Origin: JAICYJ01 sp963766445
GTDB taxonomy: Bacteria; Actinomycetota; Thermoleophilia; Gaiellales; JAICJC01
Assembly (NCBI GenBank): GCA_963766445.1
Contig: CAVXZW010000017.1
Location: 1-64,000, forward strand
Reading direction: 5' to 3'
Length of the DNA stretch: 64,000 nucleotides
The notes beneath the pieces are model-generated. The model was not told where the DNA came from. It was given only the letters and a program-made list of their open reading frames with translations, and did no database searches. Shown piece after piece: positions 46,924-57,343 of the stretch (its first letter is position 1; the number at the start of each line of letters is the position of its first letter). The translations under genes and the position numbers were made by a program.

Positions 46924-48146
46924 TCAGGAACACAGCCGCGCCACCCACAGCAGGTAGTCCGCCAGCAGGTCGGCCAGCATCAGCGGCGGGCGTCGCCAGC
47001 GGCGGCCAGACGGAGCCGAGCAGGATCGCGGACAGCCCGCACCCAAGCAGCGGGCCGACCGCCGGCAGCGCCAGCAGGTTGGCCGGCACCGACAGCGGCG
47101 CCAGCCGTCCGAAGTGCCACCAGGCGATCGGGGTCGTGACCAGCGTGCAGGCCACGGACACGGCGACCGCCGATCCCAGCGAGCCCTGCAGCCGTGGTGC
47201 CACCGCGAAGATCGCCCACACGGCCGCGAAGCTGAGCTGGAAGCCGGGATTGAACAGATCGAGCGGGTTCAGGGCCAGCACCACCGCCGCGCCGCAGGCC
47301 AGCAGGTGCCAGCGCGCCACCGGCCGCGAAGCCAGCCAGGCCACCGCCACCAGCGCGCCCGCCACACCCGCCCGCACGATCGAAGGCCCCGCACCGGTGA
47401 CCAGCACGTAGACGATGGTGAGCCCGGCCGCGACCACCCGGGCCGGCGCGCCGATCACGCCCAGCAGCGCCAGGCAGGCGAGCGCGAAGATCACGACCAG
47501 CGCCACGTTCTGGCCGGAAACCGCCACCAGGTGATACAGCCCGGACGTGCGGAACTCGGCGCGCACGTCGGCGGGCAGCGCACCCGTCTCGCCCAGCGTG
47601 ACTCCGGCCACGAGCGCCCGGTCGGCCGGGGGGTCGCCGTCCGCGCCCAGGCGGCGCAGCGCGTCGCGGTGCAGGGCGTCGATCACGCCCCATCCCCCGC
47701 CCCGGTCGGCCAGCCACACCAGCCGCGAACCGCGCAGCTCCAGGTGCACCCCCTGGCTCGCGTAGTAGTCGCGCACCGGTGGGTCGATCTCCCGCAGCCG
47801 GCCGGTCACCCGGTAGATCCCACCCAGCTGGGGCCGGTAGCCCGGCGCCTGCAGCAGCACGTCCTCGCGGCCGGCCACCACGCGCGCGACGGCACGGTCG
47901 CCGCTGGGCGCGCCGGTCACGACCACGACGCCGTCGATCGGGCCAGGCACCAGCGCCCGGTGCTGCGAGCGCCGCCACCCGCATGCCGCCCCACAGCGCC
48001 GCCGCCAGCGCGACGGCCAGGAGCAGCGCCCGTGGCCGCCAGGGGATCGCCGCCAGCAGCGACACCAGCGGATGGCCGAAGGCCGCCGCCACCAGGCCGG
48101 CCACGATCGCCACCACCAGCCGGGTGGGCGGATCACAGCGCCACAT
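46924..48146 (-). CDS. comEC: ComEC/Rec2-type DNA-uptake channel, short form, frameshifted
   Basis: Competence membrane channel. First frame: TRLVVAIVAGLVAAAFGHPL; main frame: PGYRPQLGGIYRVTGRLREI, REIDPPVRDYYASQGVHLE, then the Competence domain FRTSGLYHLVAVSGQNVALV, TGAGPSIVRAGVAGALVAVA, LNPLDLFNPGFQLSFAAVWA; third frame end MLADLLADYLLWVARLCS, TGA 46924. Shifts near 47950 and 46985. The C-terminal metallo-beta-lactamase domain found in many ComEC proteins is absent, giving about 407 residues. Confidence 0.85.
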
Positions 48147-48709
48147 GGCCGTGCAGCGCGGCCATCCGCGCCGGGCCGAACCCGCTCACGTTGTCGAGCT
48201 CGTCCAGCGAGTGGAAGCCGCCGTGCATGGTGCGGTAGTCGATGATCCGCTGTGCCAGCGCCGGGCCCGATGCCGTCGAGGGTCTCCAGCTGCTCGAGCG
48301 TGGCCGAGTTGAGGTGCACGGGCGCGTCGGCGCTGCCGGGCACCGGGGCCACGGCCGCCGCCCCACCGCCGCCGCGGCTGGGCACCACCACCTGCTCGCC
48401 GTCGGCCAGCCGCGCCGCCAGGTTCAGGCCGGCCAGGTCGGCGCGGCCGGTGGGCCGCGCCTTGTGCACCGCGTCCAGCACGCGGGCGGCGCCGGGCAGG
48501 CGGTAGACGCCCGGCCGGCGCACGGCGCCGACCACGTCGACCACCACCACCGCCGGCGCGGCCGATGAGTCGGGCGACGTTCCCGTCGCGGCGGCCGGCT
48601 CCGGGTAGGCGGTCGGCGGCGAGCCGGACTGGCTGCGCCAGCCGATCACGAGCACCGCGATCGCCACGGCCGCGTAGACGGCCAGTCGTTGGGGTGAGAT
48701 CGGAAGCAT
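48133..48709 (-). CDS. comEA: ComEA-type DNA receptor, one frameshift
   Basis: About 192 residues: an N-terminal membrane anchor (QRLAVYAAVAIAVLVIGW), a Pro/Ala linker, an SLBB domain (VVVDVVGAVRRPGVYRLPG) and a helix-hairpin-helix DNA-binding end (HLNSATLEQLETLDGIGPG, then ALAQRIIDYRTMHGGFHSLD, ELDNVSGFGPARMAALHGHV). The two frames meet near 48265. It overlaps comEC by 14 bases, the usual comEA-comEC order. Confidence 0.88.
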
Positions 48710-48856
48710 GCGGCGATGTTCGCCGCGGGGCCTGTCAGGTGTCAGTCACGAGGGGTGACGAGAGCGTTTCGATCTGGCTCGACAACGAGCCGAGCGGCGA
48801 GGCCGGCACCAGCTGGGCGGGCGCCCCTTCGGGACTTCGGCGAACGACGCTCCCAT

Positions 48857-51335
48857 CTAGGCGACGAAGTTGACCAGCCGCCCAGGCACGAAGATCGTCT
48901 TTCGCACCTCGGCACCGTCCAGGTACGCGGCCACGTTCGGCACCGCCCGCGCCGCCGCCACCACCTCGTCCTCGACCGCATCGGCCGGCACGCCCACGTC
49001 TCCGCGCAGCTTGCCGTTCACCTGCACCGCGTAGGTGACGGTGTCGCTGGCCAGCATCTCCGGATCGGCGACGGGCCAGGGGACGTCCCACAGCCGCTCG
49101 CCACCCAGCCGCTCCCACAGCTCGCAGGCGATGTGCGGCGCATACGGGTGGATCAGGCTGACCGCCGTCGCCGTGGCGAAACGTCGCTGCTCGCCGGTCG
49201 CCGCCGGGAGTGTCCTGGATCGCCGTCACCAGCTCGTGCACCGCCGACTGGGCCGTGTTGAACGAGAACCGATCGCCGATGTCGGAACTGACCTTGTCGA
49301 TCGCCCAGTGTGCCTTGCGCACCATGTCGCCGCCGGGGCCGTCGGCGGCGACCGCCGCCGGGATGCCGGTGCCATGACTGGCAACGACCTCGTTCGCCAG
49401 CCTCCACAGCCGCGCCAGGAACCGGTGCTGGCCGGCCACGCCGGAGTCCTGCCACTCGGCGTCCTGCTCGGGCGGCCCCAGAAACAGCGTGTACAGCCGC
49501 GTGGTGTCGGCGCCGTAGCGTTCGATGTACTCATCGGGGTTGATGATGTTGCCCCGCGACTTGGACATCTTGGCGCCCTGGTAGTAGATCATCCCCTGCG
49601 TGAACAGGTTCGCGAACGGCTCGGTGAAGCCCAGGTGCCCCAGGTCGTACAGCGCCTTGGTGAAGAAGCGCGCATACATCAGGTGCAGGATCGCGTGCTC
49701 GACGCCGCCGATGTACTGGTCGACCGGCAGCCACGTGTCGACGATGTCGCGCTGGAACGGCGCGGTTGCGTTCTGGGGATCCGCGTAGCGCATGTAGTAC
49801 CAGGACGAGTCCACGAACGTGTCCATCGTGTCGGTCTCGCGCCGGCCCGGGCCGCCGCAGCTCGGGCACGACACGTGCACCCAGTCCTCGGCCGCGGCCA
49901 GCGGGGAGCGGCCCTTGGGGGCGAAGTCCTCGACCTTGGGCAGCACCACCGGCAGCTGGTCGTCCGGCACGGGCACGACGCCGCAGGACTCGCAGTGGAC
50001 GATCGGGATCGGGCAGCCCCAGTAGCGCTGCCGTGACAGCAGCCAGTCGCGCAGGCGGAAGGCCACGCGCCCGTGTCCCGATCCCTCGCCCTCCAGCCAC
50101 TCGATGATGGCGCGCTTGCCCTCCGGCGCCGGCATGCCGGTGAATGCCGCCGAGTTGATCAGCACCTCGTCGGCGCTGTGCGCGACGAACGCACCCTCGA
50201 TCCGGCGCGTATCGCCGTCGCGCGGCGCCACCACCTGGCGCACCGGCAGCCCGAACTTCTCCGCGAACTCGAAGTCGCGCTCGTCGTGGCCGGGCACCGC
50301 CATCACCGCGCCGGTGCCGTACTCCATCAGGACGTAGTCGGCCACCCACACCGGAATCGCCTCGCCGTTTACCGGGTTGACGACGTTGCGCCCGGTGAAA
50401 ACGCCGGTCTTCTCCTTCTCGGATGAGCGCTCCACCTCGGACAGCGCCGATGTGTGCCGGACGTAGTCGGCCACCGCCTGCTCCTGATCGGTGCCGCGCG
50501 CCAGCTCCGCCGACAGCGGGTGCTCGGGCGCCAGGACGAAGAAGGTGGCGCCGTACAGCGTGTCCGGGCGCGTGGTGAACACCGGCAGCTCGATCGACGG
50601 GTCATGCTCTGCCCGGAACGTGACCTCGGCGCCCTCGCTGCGGCCGATCCAGTTGCGCTGCATGGTCACGACCCGCTCCGGCCATCGCACCTCGGCCAGG
50701 TCGTCCAGCAGCCGCTGCGCGTAGTCGGTGATCTTGAAGAACCACTGCTCCAGGTTCTTGGCTTCGACCTCGGCGCCGCAGCGCTCGCAGTGGCCGTCGA
50801 TCACCTGCTCGTTGGCCAGCACCGTCTGGTCGTTGGGGCACCACTTGACGGCCGCGTTCTTGCGGTAGGCCAGGCCGGCCTCGAACAGCCGCAGGAAGAT
50901 CCACTGCGTCCAGCGGTAGTAGTCGGGCTCGGAGGTGGACAGCTCCCGCGTCCAGTCGATCGACCAGCCCATGCGGCGCATCTGCACGCGGATCGCCTCG
51001 ATGTTCTCGCGCGTCGACACGCTCGGGTGCTTGCCGCTCTTGATGGCCGCGTTCTCGGCCGGCAGGCCGAACGCGTCGTAGCCCATCGGGTGCATCACGC
51101 GCCAGCCGTTGCGCCGCTTGTAGAGCGTGACCACGTCGCCCATCGTGTAGTTCTTGACGTGCCCCATGTGCAGCTCGCCCGACGGGTAGGGCAGCATCTC
51201 CAGCACGTACATCAGCTTCGAGGTGTCCTCGCCGGGCTCCGGGTTGGGCACCTCGTGGATGCGCTGGTCGTGCCAGATCTTCTGCCAGCGGGCCTCGATC
51301 GCTGCGGGGTCGTAGCGTTCCATGGGGCCTTGCAT
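48857..51335 (-). CDS. leuS: leucyl-tRNA synthetase, one frameshift
   Basis: Class Ia synthetase of about 826 residues. The HIGH motif is in LPYPSGELHMGHVKNYTMGD, the editing domain has VFTTRPDTLYGATFFVLAPE, the KMSKS loop is in YYQGAKMSKSRGNIINPDEY. The C-terminal end from about 49200 is in another frame (TAVSLIHPYAPHIACELWER, YAVQVNGKLRGDVGVPADAV, VRKTIFVPGRLVNFVA) and stops at 48857. A single indel near 49200 explains it. ATG 51335 (MERYDPAAIEARWQ begins four codons in). Confidence 0.94.
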
Positions 51336-51374
51336 TCTACGGAAGCGGTGCTTCCGCCTGCCCCTCCCCCGTCC

Positions 51375-51848
51375 CTAGAGCCCCGGCTTGACCACCATGT
51401 CCACGACGACGAGCATCAGGAACAGCAGCTCGATGCGGCTGACCAGGAAGATCCGCTCGATGCGCCGGGTGGCCTCGGTCGAGCCGACGCCGTGCAGCTC
51501 GATGGCGCGGGCGATCCGGGCCGACTCGGGTGCCAGGAAGCCGACGCCTACGGCGAACGAGGCCGCGAACACGGCCAGCGCGAATATCAGCCAGGTGCTG
51601 CCGAGCGACCAGTTGCCCTCGTTGACGAGCAGGAATCCGAACACGACCAGCACCAGCGAGGCCGGCGTGAACATGGTCTTGCCCACGAACCCGGCGTCGC
51701 GTGCGAAGCCGGCCAACCGCTCCGGGCTGGGGTCGGCCATCGCGCGGGCGGCGTAGACCTGGGTGATGGTGGCGCCGCCCACCCACACGACCGCGGCCAG
51801 GATGTGCACGGTCAGGTAGAACTGGTAGGCGGTGACGAGCTCGATCAT
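51375..51848 (-). CDS. DUF2269-like integral membrane protein
   Basis: A 157-residue four-helix membrane protein: YQFYLTVHILAAVVWVGGAT (first helix with conserved His and VWVGG), LVLVVFGFLLVNEGN, LIFALAVFAASFAVGVGFLA, and IELLFLMLVVVDMVVKPGL. The H..AA..WVGG start is characteristic of DUF2269 and related CopD-like proteins. The inverted-repeat element begins at the base right after its start codon (51849), so its leader is the element itself and no ribosome site is seen. Confidence 0.8.
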   Translation of the reverse strand: MIELVTAYQFYLTVHILAAVVWVGGATITQVYAARAMADPSPERLAGFARDAGFVGKTMFTPASLVLVVFGFLLVNEGNWSLGSTWLIFALAVFAASFAVGVGFLAPESARIARAIELHGVGSTEATRRIERIFLVSRIELLFLMLVVVDMVVKPGL

Positions 51849-52018
51849 CGGAGTGTTGATCTCACGGGATGCGTGGATGCTGGGCGCAGGACGGGGCGCG
51901 CTGGACGTCGGGAGCGTCCGCAGGGCAGGCTGGATGATGCCCTGGCCAAGGACGATCGTGGCGTCCAGCGTGTCCCAGACCAGTCCGGCGCCGCGCAGCT
52001 CGTGCGATCAACCATCTT
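51849..52018. mobile_element. 170-base MITE-like element (copy 2)
   Basis: Aligned without gaps to the reverse complement of 36316-36485 (about 151 of 170 identical by eye). The terminal repeats are less perfect: GATCAACCATCT remains on the right, GTGTTGATCTCACG on the left. It fills the whole gap between the marR-like stop codon (52017-52019) and the DUF2269 start codon (51846-51848). Confidence 0.65.
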
Positions 52019-52472
52019 AGGAGTCGAGGCGGTCCCAGAAGGCGGCCAGCTGCGCCTGCTCTTCGGCGTCGAATCGCGACAGGAAGCGCTCGCGCACGTC
52101 GCTGACGTGGGTGCGCCGGGCGGTCTCCAGCCGCGCCCGGCCGGCGTCGGTGATCACCGCGAAGGCGCCACGGGCATCGGAGTCGCATGCCTGGCGCTCG
52201 ACCAGTCCGTCCCGCTCCAGCCGGTCGACCAGCCGCGTGACGCCGCTGCGGCTGAGCCACACCGACTGCGCCAGGTCGCTCATGCGCTGCTTGCCCTCGT
52301 CCTGCTGGGCCAGCCGCGCCAGCACCTCGAACGAGCTCAGCGGCAGGCCGTGCGCCTCGACCAGGGTCGCGTCCAGCTGGCGCACGATCGCCGCGTGCGA
52401 TCGCAGGTACCCGCCCCAGGCGGCTCGCTCAAGGTCGGTCAGACGGTCGGTGGTGTTCGGCAACGTTGCCAC
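52017..52472 (-). CDS. MarR family transcriptional regulator
   Basis: A 151-residue winged-helix regulator: LRSHAAIVRQLDATLVEAHG, LPLSSFEVLARLAQQDEGKQ, RMSDLAQSVWLSRSGVTRLV (recognition helix), DRLERDGLVERQACDSDARG and AVITDAGRARLETARRTHV. The start is GTG 52472 (VATLPNTTDRL). Divergent from pepF (53 bases), which it may control. Ligand unknown. Confidence 0.88.
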   Translation of the reverse strand: MATLPNTTDRLTDLERAAWGGYLRSHAAIVRQLDATLVEAHGLPLSSFEVLARLAQQDEGKQRMSDLAQSVWLSRSGVTRLVDRLERDGLVERQACDSDARGAFAVITDAGRARLETARRTHVSDVRERFLSRFDAEEQAQLAAFWDRLDS

Positions 52473-52525
52473 GGCCTGGAAAGGGTACCGAATCGGGTTA
52501 CAGGGGACCACGCTAGGCTTGGTTT

Positions 52526-54304
52526 GTGAGCACCGTGCAGGCCTCCGGAGTCCGCTGGGATCTGTCCCCGCTGTTCGCCTCCCCGGAGGCCGCCGAGGCG
52601 GCCATCGAACCCTCGCTGGAGCGGGCACGGGCGTTCGAGTCGGCCTGGCGGGGGCGCATGGCGGAGCTGACGCCGGCCCAGCTGGCCGACGCGCTGCACG
52701 AACTGGGCGAGATCGACAACGAGCTGTCGCGGATCGCCTCCTACACGATGCTGCGAAAGGCGGTGGATGTCACCAGCGAGCAGAACCGCGACCTGGGGGC
52801 GGCCGTCGACGCGGCCATCGTGCAGGCTCGGAATGCGCTGCGCTTCTTCGAGCTGGAGTGGCTGGCGCTGGACGACGAGCGGGCGGGCGAGCTGCTCGCC
52901 GCTCCCGAGGTCGCGGCCGACCGCCACTACCTGACCGCCCAGCGCCGCTATCGCGATCACGTGCTCTCGGAGCCCGAGGAGCGCGCTCTCGGCGAACGCG
53001 ACCCAGCCGCCGTGTCCGCCTGGCAAACGCTCTATGCACAGACCACGTCCACCATCGAGGTGCCGTTCGACTCCGGCGACGGGCCCCAGCCGCACACCAT
53101 CGACCGGCTGCTGGCCTACGTGCACGATTCACGCCGCGACGTGCGGCTGGCGGCGCTCGACACGCTCTACGCCGCGCTGGAGGCGCCGGCGCCGGTGCTG
53201 GCCCACTGCTACGACTCGCTGGTCGCCGACCGGCTCGTGAGCGACCGCCTGCGCAGCTATGGCGATGACCCGATGCTGCCCACGCACCTGGACAACGAGC
53301 TGGACGCCCCCGTGGTACAGGCGATGCTCGAGCAGGTCGAAGCGCGCTACCCGCTGGCACAGCGCTGGTTTCGCGCGAAGGCCGCCATGTTGGGCCTGGA
53401 GGTGCTGGAGCTGGCCGACCAGTACGCGCCCCTCGGCGAGGCCAGGCCGGTCGGCTACGACGAGGGCCGCTCGCTGGTGGACGCCGCGTTCGCCGGCTTC
53501 TCGCCGGAGGCGGCGTCGATCGCCGAAGCCTTCTTCACCGAGCAGCGCGTCGACGCCGAGCCCCGGGCCGGGAAGCGCGGCGGGGCGTTCTGCTCGCCGG
53601 TCGCCCAGGACGCCTCCCCCTACGTGATGCTGAACTACACGGACACGATGAACGACGTGCTGACGATCGCCCACGAGCTCGGGCACGGCATGCACTTCCA
53701 GCTCGCGCACGCGGCCCAGACGCCGCACTCGGCCCACACCGGCCTGGCGCTGGCCGAGGTGCCTTCGACGTTCGCGGAGTTCGTCGCCTACGACCACCTA
53801 CTCGCCAACGAGGAGGATCGGTCGACGCGGCAGGCGCTGACCTCCGAGCGCGTCGAGGGCGCGTTCGCGACCATCTTCCGACAGACCGTGCTGGCCCGCT
53901 ACGAGCAGGGTGCCTACGGGCTGCGGGCCGGCTCGCAAGCGCTCTCGGTCGACCGCCTCAGCGACATCTGGATCGAGCAGAACCTGCGCTACTACGGTGA
54001 CAGCATCCACCTGTCGGACGGATACCGGCTGGGCTGGTCGTACATCCCCCACTTCATCTCGACCCGCTTCTACACCTACGCCTACGTGTTCGCGAAGCTG
54101 GTCGCGCTGGCCCTGTACGCGCGCTGGCGGGCGCAGGGAGAGGAGTTCGTGGCGCCCTACCTGAAGTTCATGGCCGCCGGCGGATCGGGGGCACCCGCCG
54201 ACCTGCTGGCTGTGCTCGGCGTCGACCTTTCCGGTCGCGAGATCTGGGATACGGCCTTCGACGAGCTGGAGCGCATGATCGCGGCGGCCGAGAGCGAGGC
54301 TTGA
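52526..54304 (+). CDS. pepF: M3 family oligoendopeptidase F
   Basis: A 592-residue cytoplasmic zinc peptidase of the M3B family, cleaving short peptides. N-terminal helical cap (SGVRWDLSPLFASPEAAEAA), then the catalytic motif LTIAHELGHGMHFQLAHAAQ (HExxH with His-Glu-His) and the downstream zinc Glu in LALAEVPSTFAEFVAYDHLL. The C-terminal SIHLSDGYRLGWSYIPHFIS contains the conserved substrate Tyr/His region. GTG 52526. Stop overlaps the amidohydrolase start by four bases. Confidence 0.93.
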   Translation: MSTVQASGVRWDLSPLFASPEAAEAAIEPSLERARAFESAWRGRMAELTPAQLADALHELGEIDNELSRIASYTMLRKAVDVTSEQNRDLGAAVDAAIVQARNALRFFELEWLALDDERAGELLAAPEVAADRHYLTAQRRYRDHVLSEPEERALGERDPAAVSAWQTLYAQTTSTIEVPFDSGDGPQPHTIDRLLAYVHDSRRDVRLAALDTLYAALEAPAPVLAHCYDSLVADRLVSDRLRSYGDDPMLPTHLDNELDAPVVQAMLEQVEARYPLAQRWFRAKAAMLGLEVLELADQYAPLGEARPVGYDEGRSLVDAAFAGFSPEAASIAEAFFTEQRVDAEPRAGKRGGAFCSPVAQDASPYVMLNYTDTMNDVLTIAHELGHGMHFQLAHAAQTPHSAHTGLALAEVPSTFAEFVAYDHLLANEEDRSTRQALTSERVEGAFATIFRQTVLARYEQGAYGLRAGSQALSVDRLSDIWIEQNLRYYGDSIHLSDGYRLGWSYIPHFISTRFYTYAYVFAKLVALALYARWRAQGEEFVAPYLKFMAAGGSGAPADLLAVLGVDLSGREIWDTAFDELERMIAAAESEA

Positions 54305-55541
54305 CCGACAGCACGGTCCTCTGGAACGTGCGGGTCGTGGCGGGCGACGGCTCGCCGCCCGCCGAGCGAATGGCGGTCACCGTAACTGGTGGCCGGATCG
54401 AGTCGATCGGGCCGATCAGCGACGCGTCGCCGCCGCCGGGATCGATCGACGCGGACGGGCGCACGCTGATGCCGGGGCTGATCGACGCGCACGTGCACCT
54501 CTCGAGCGACACCTCGCGCAGCCCTGGTTTCGGGCCGCCGGAGCGCTTGCACGGTGAGGAGCCGCGCCGGCGCGAGCTCGGCTACTTCGTGCTGGCCAGG
54601 ACCACCGCCGCGCTGCTGGCGGCGGGCATCACCACCGTGCGCGACGTCGGCAGCTACGACGACGAGGGCATCGCGGTGCGCCAGGCGGTTGACCTGGGCT
54701 TGCTCGACGGACCGCGGGTGATCCCGTGCGGCCGCATCATCTCGGCCACCTCACCGGGCGGCGCCATCTTCGGCACCATGTACCGGGAGGCGGACGGGCC
54801 CGACGAGATGCGCAAGGCGGTGCGCGAGCAGATTCGCGCCGGCGCCGGCTTCATCAAGGTGATGGCAACCGGCGCGCGCTCGGTGGTGCGCGAGGATCCC
54901 GAGCCCGCGCAGATGACGCCCGCAGAGCTGGCGGCGATCGTGGACGAGGCCCACCGCATGGGGTTCCGGGTCGCCGCCCACGCCGAGGGTCTGGAGGGCA
55001 CACGGATGGCGATCGAGCAGGGCGTCGACACGATCGAGCACGGGCTGTCGCTGCACCGCGCGCCCGAGTCTGCTGGCCACGATGGCCGAGCGCGGGCAGG
55101 TGCTGGTGCCGACCCTGTCCACCTTCCACGATCTGTCCGAGCGGTTCGTCACCTGCTTCGCGCCGGTGCTGGTGGAGCAGGCCAAGGTGCAGCAGGAGGA
55201 GGCCTACGCGACCGTCGCGGCGGCGCGGGCCGCGGGCGTGACGATGGCGATGGGCCACGACAGCGGCCCTCCCGGCGACAACCTGATCGAGCTGGTGCGC
55301 ATGGCCGATGCCGGGCTCGGCAACGCGGAGGCGGTGCGCGCGGCCACAGCCAACGGCGCCGCCGCCCTCGGGCCTGGACGACGTCGGCGTTGTCCGGGAA
55401 GGCGCCGTGGCCGATCTGCTGGTGGTTGACGGCGATCCGCTGGCGGGCATCGCCGTGCTGGCCGAGCGGGAGCGGATCTGGCTGGTGCTGGTCGCGGGCC
55501 GCCCGGTGGCCGGCCAGGCGCTGGCGCCAGCGCCGCTGTAG
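54301..55541 (+). CDS. amidohydrolase (imidazolonepropionase/prolidase-like), two frameshifts
   Basis: Metal-dependent hydrolase of about 413 residues. TLMPGLIDAHVHLSSDTSRS holds the HxH metal motif, AGAGFIKVMATGARSV the carboxylated Lys, GFRVAAHAEGLEGTRMAIEQ and DTIEHGLSLHRAPE two metal His, and AAGVTMAMGHDSGPPGDNLI the catalytic Asp. It closes with LDDVGVVREGAVADLLVVDG. Shifts occur near 55070 and 55365. The set matches the family of Xaa-Pro or related peptide amidohydrolases, consistent with overlap with an oligopeptidase gene. Confidence 0.85.
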
Positions 55542-55611
55542 CGAAGGTCTGGCTCACCTGCCCTCAGAAGACCACGCCCCGAGGACGCACCCCATTGGTG
55601 GCGCGAAATCC

Positions 55612-55634
55612 GGTAACACGCTAAACTGTTAACC
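55612..55634. promoter_or_regulatory. operator-like inverted repeat at a MarR gene
   Basis: GGTAACA (55612-55618) and TGTTAACC (55627-55634) form a near-inverted repeat immediately before the ATG at 55635. It is an AT-rich island in GC-rich DNA. MarR proteins commonly bind such sites at their own promoters. Confidence 0.45.
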
Positions 55635-56075
55635 ATGATAACTACTCTGGATACGGTGACCGTGGCAAACCGGCTGAGGCCGGTGCTCCTGCAGCTGAAC
55701 CGTCATCTGCGCCGCGAGCTGGCGCCGCTCGGCATCACCGGCGGCCAGGCGGCGCTGCTGCACGTCGTCCGCACCAGCCCCGGCATCGGGGTGCGCGAGC
55801 TGGCCGTCCGCGAGGGCGTGTCCAGCGCCGCAATGTCCACCGCCCTCACCCGGCTCGAGGGCGCGGGACTGCTGCAGCGCACGCGCGCGCAGGCCGACAG
55901 GCGCCGGGTCGGGCTGGAGCTGACCGACGCAGGCCAGCGGGTACTGCGCTCCGCGCGGTCGCGCCGGACGGCCTGGCTGGCATCCCGCCTGGGACGCCTG
56001 ACCGAGGTCGAGCTGGCCGCCATCGACAGCGTGATCGACCCGCTCACCCGGCTGCTGGAGGCTGAGCCGGCTTGA
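55635..56075 (+). CDS. MarR family transcriptional regulator
   Basis: A 146-residue winged-helix protein: LRPVLLQLNRHLRRELAPLG, GGQAALLHVVRTSPGIGVRE, GVSSAAMSTALTRLEGAGLL and ADRRRVGLELTDAGQRVLRS (the wing). It overlaps the MFS gene by four bases, so the pair is a typical regulator-exporter operon, probably derepressed by an exported compound. The inverted repeat at the start codon suggests autoregulation. Confidence 0.9.
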   Translation: MITTLDTVTVANRLRPVLLQLNRHLRRELAPLGITGGQAALLHVVRTSPGIGVRELAVREGVSSAAMSTALTRLEGAGLLQRTRAQADRRRVGLELTDAGQRVLRSARSRRTAWLASRLGRLTEVELAAIDSVIDPLTRLLEAEPA

Positions 56076-57343
56076 CCGCGGCCCTGCTTCGCGCCAACCG
56101 CCGCACGTTCGCCAGCCTCCGACGGCACCGCAACTACCGCCTGTTCTTCAGCGGGCAGGTGATCTCCGTCAGCGGCACGTGGATGCAGAACATCGCGACC
56201 GGCTGGCTGGTGCTCGAGCTGTCGCATTCGCCGCTGGCCGTCGGCCTGCTGGCGCTCTGCCAGTTCCTGCCGTTCACGGTGTTCGGCCTGTTCGCCGGCG
56301 TGGTCGTCGACCGCCTCGACGCCCGCCGCACGGTGATCTGGACGCAGGTCATCTCGATGGTGATCGCCGGCGTGCTGGCGGCCCTGACCCTGGCCGGCGT
56401 CATCACCACCTGGCAGGTGCTGCTGCTGGCGGTACTGCGCGGCACCGTGCTGGTGCTGGATGCGCCCGCCCGCCAGGCGCTCACCTTCGAGATGGTGGGA
56501 CGCGACGAGCTGCCGAACGCGGTCGCGCTCAACTCGAGCCTGTTCAACGCCGCCCGCGTGGTCGGCCCCGCCATGGGCGGCGTGGTCGTGGCCCTGGCCG
56601 GCGCCGGCCTCTGCTTCGCGCTCAACACCGTCAGCTTCGCCGCGGTGCTGATCGGCCTGCTGCTGATGCGCAGCGACGAGATGTTCCCGCGCTCGGCCAA
56701 CGCCGAGCGGCCCACCCTGCTGCGCGGCACCCGCGAGGCGTTCCGCTACGTGCGCGGCGCCCCGGAAGTGCTGATGGCGCTGATGATCGTGACCGTCGTC
56801 AGCACCTTCTCCTTCAACTTCAACGTGCTGCTGCCGGTGATGGCCAAGCAGACGCTGGGCGGCGGCCCCGAGGTGTTCGGCGTGCTGACCGCCTTCTTCG
56901 GCCTGGGTGCGCTGGGCGGCGCGCTCACGTCGGCCACGCTCGGCCGCGCCAGCTGGCGGGTGCTGCTCGCGGGTACCTTCGGCTTCGGCCTGGCACAGCT
57001 GGCGCTGGCGCCGGTCAGCGGCCTTGCGCTGGCATCGCTGCTGCTGTTCATGACCGGCCTCAGCTTCACGCTCTGGACGTCGAACGCCAACTCGCTGCTG
57101 CAGCTGAACGCGCCCGACCATCTGCGCGGGCGCGTGATCGGCCTCTACTTCTTCGCTTTCAACGGCGCCGGCCCGATGGGCGGCCTGCTGGCCGGCTGGC
57201 TGGCATCGCAGGGCGGCACCGAGGCGGCCTACGTGGTGTCGGGTGCGGCCAGCATCGCAATGACGGTGTTCGCGGCCTTCCGGCTGCGCGACCGCGCTGC
57301 GCCGCTGCTGGGCGGCCGCGGGCTGCCCGTCCGCGCACGCTAG
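56072..57343 (+). CDS. MFS exporter (MFS_3 / enterobactin-exporter-like)
   Basis: A 423-residue major facilitator with about 12 membrane helices: HRNYRLFFSGQVISVSGTWM (motif of MFS_3 exporters), QNIATGWLVLELSHSPLAVG, FGLFAGVVVDRLDARRTVIW (the GxxaDrxgRr loop), LPNAVALNSSLFNAARVVGP, and FGLGALGGALTSATLGRAS. Likely drug or siderophore efflux under the MarR regulator. The stop overlaps that of the convergent methylase-like gene (CTAG). Confidence 0.9.
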   Translation: MTAALLRANRRTFASLRRHRNYRLFFSGQVISVSGTWMQNIATGWLVLELSHSPLAVGLLALCQFLPFTVFGLFAGVVVDRLDARRTVIWTQVISMVIAGVLAALTLAGVITTWQVLLLAVLRGTVLVLDAPARQALTFEMVGRDELPNAVALNSSLFNAARVVGPAMGGVVVALAGAGLCFALNTVSFAAVLIGLLLMRSDEMFPRSANAERPTLLRGTREAFRYVRGAPEVLMALMIVTVVSTFSFNFNVLLPVMAKQTLGGGPEVFGVLTAFFGLGALGGALTSATLGRASWRVLLAGTFGFGLAQLALAPVSGLALASLLLFMTGLSFTLWTSNANSLLQLNAPDHLRGRVIGLYFFAFNGAGPMGGLLAGWLASQGGTEAAYVVSGAASIAMTVFAAFRLRDRAAPLLGGRGLPVRAR

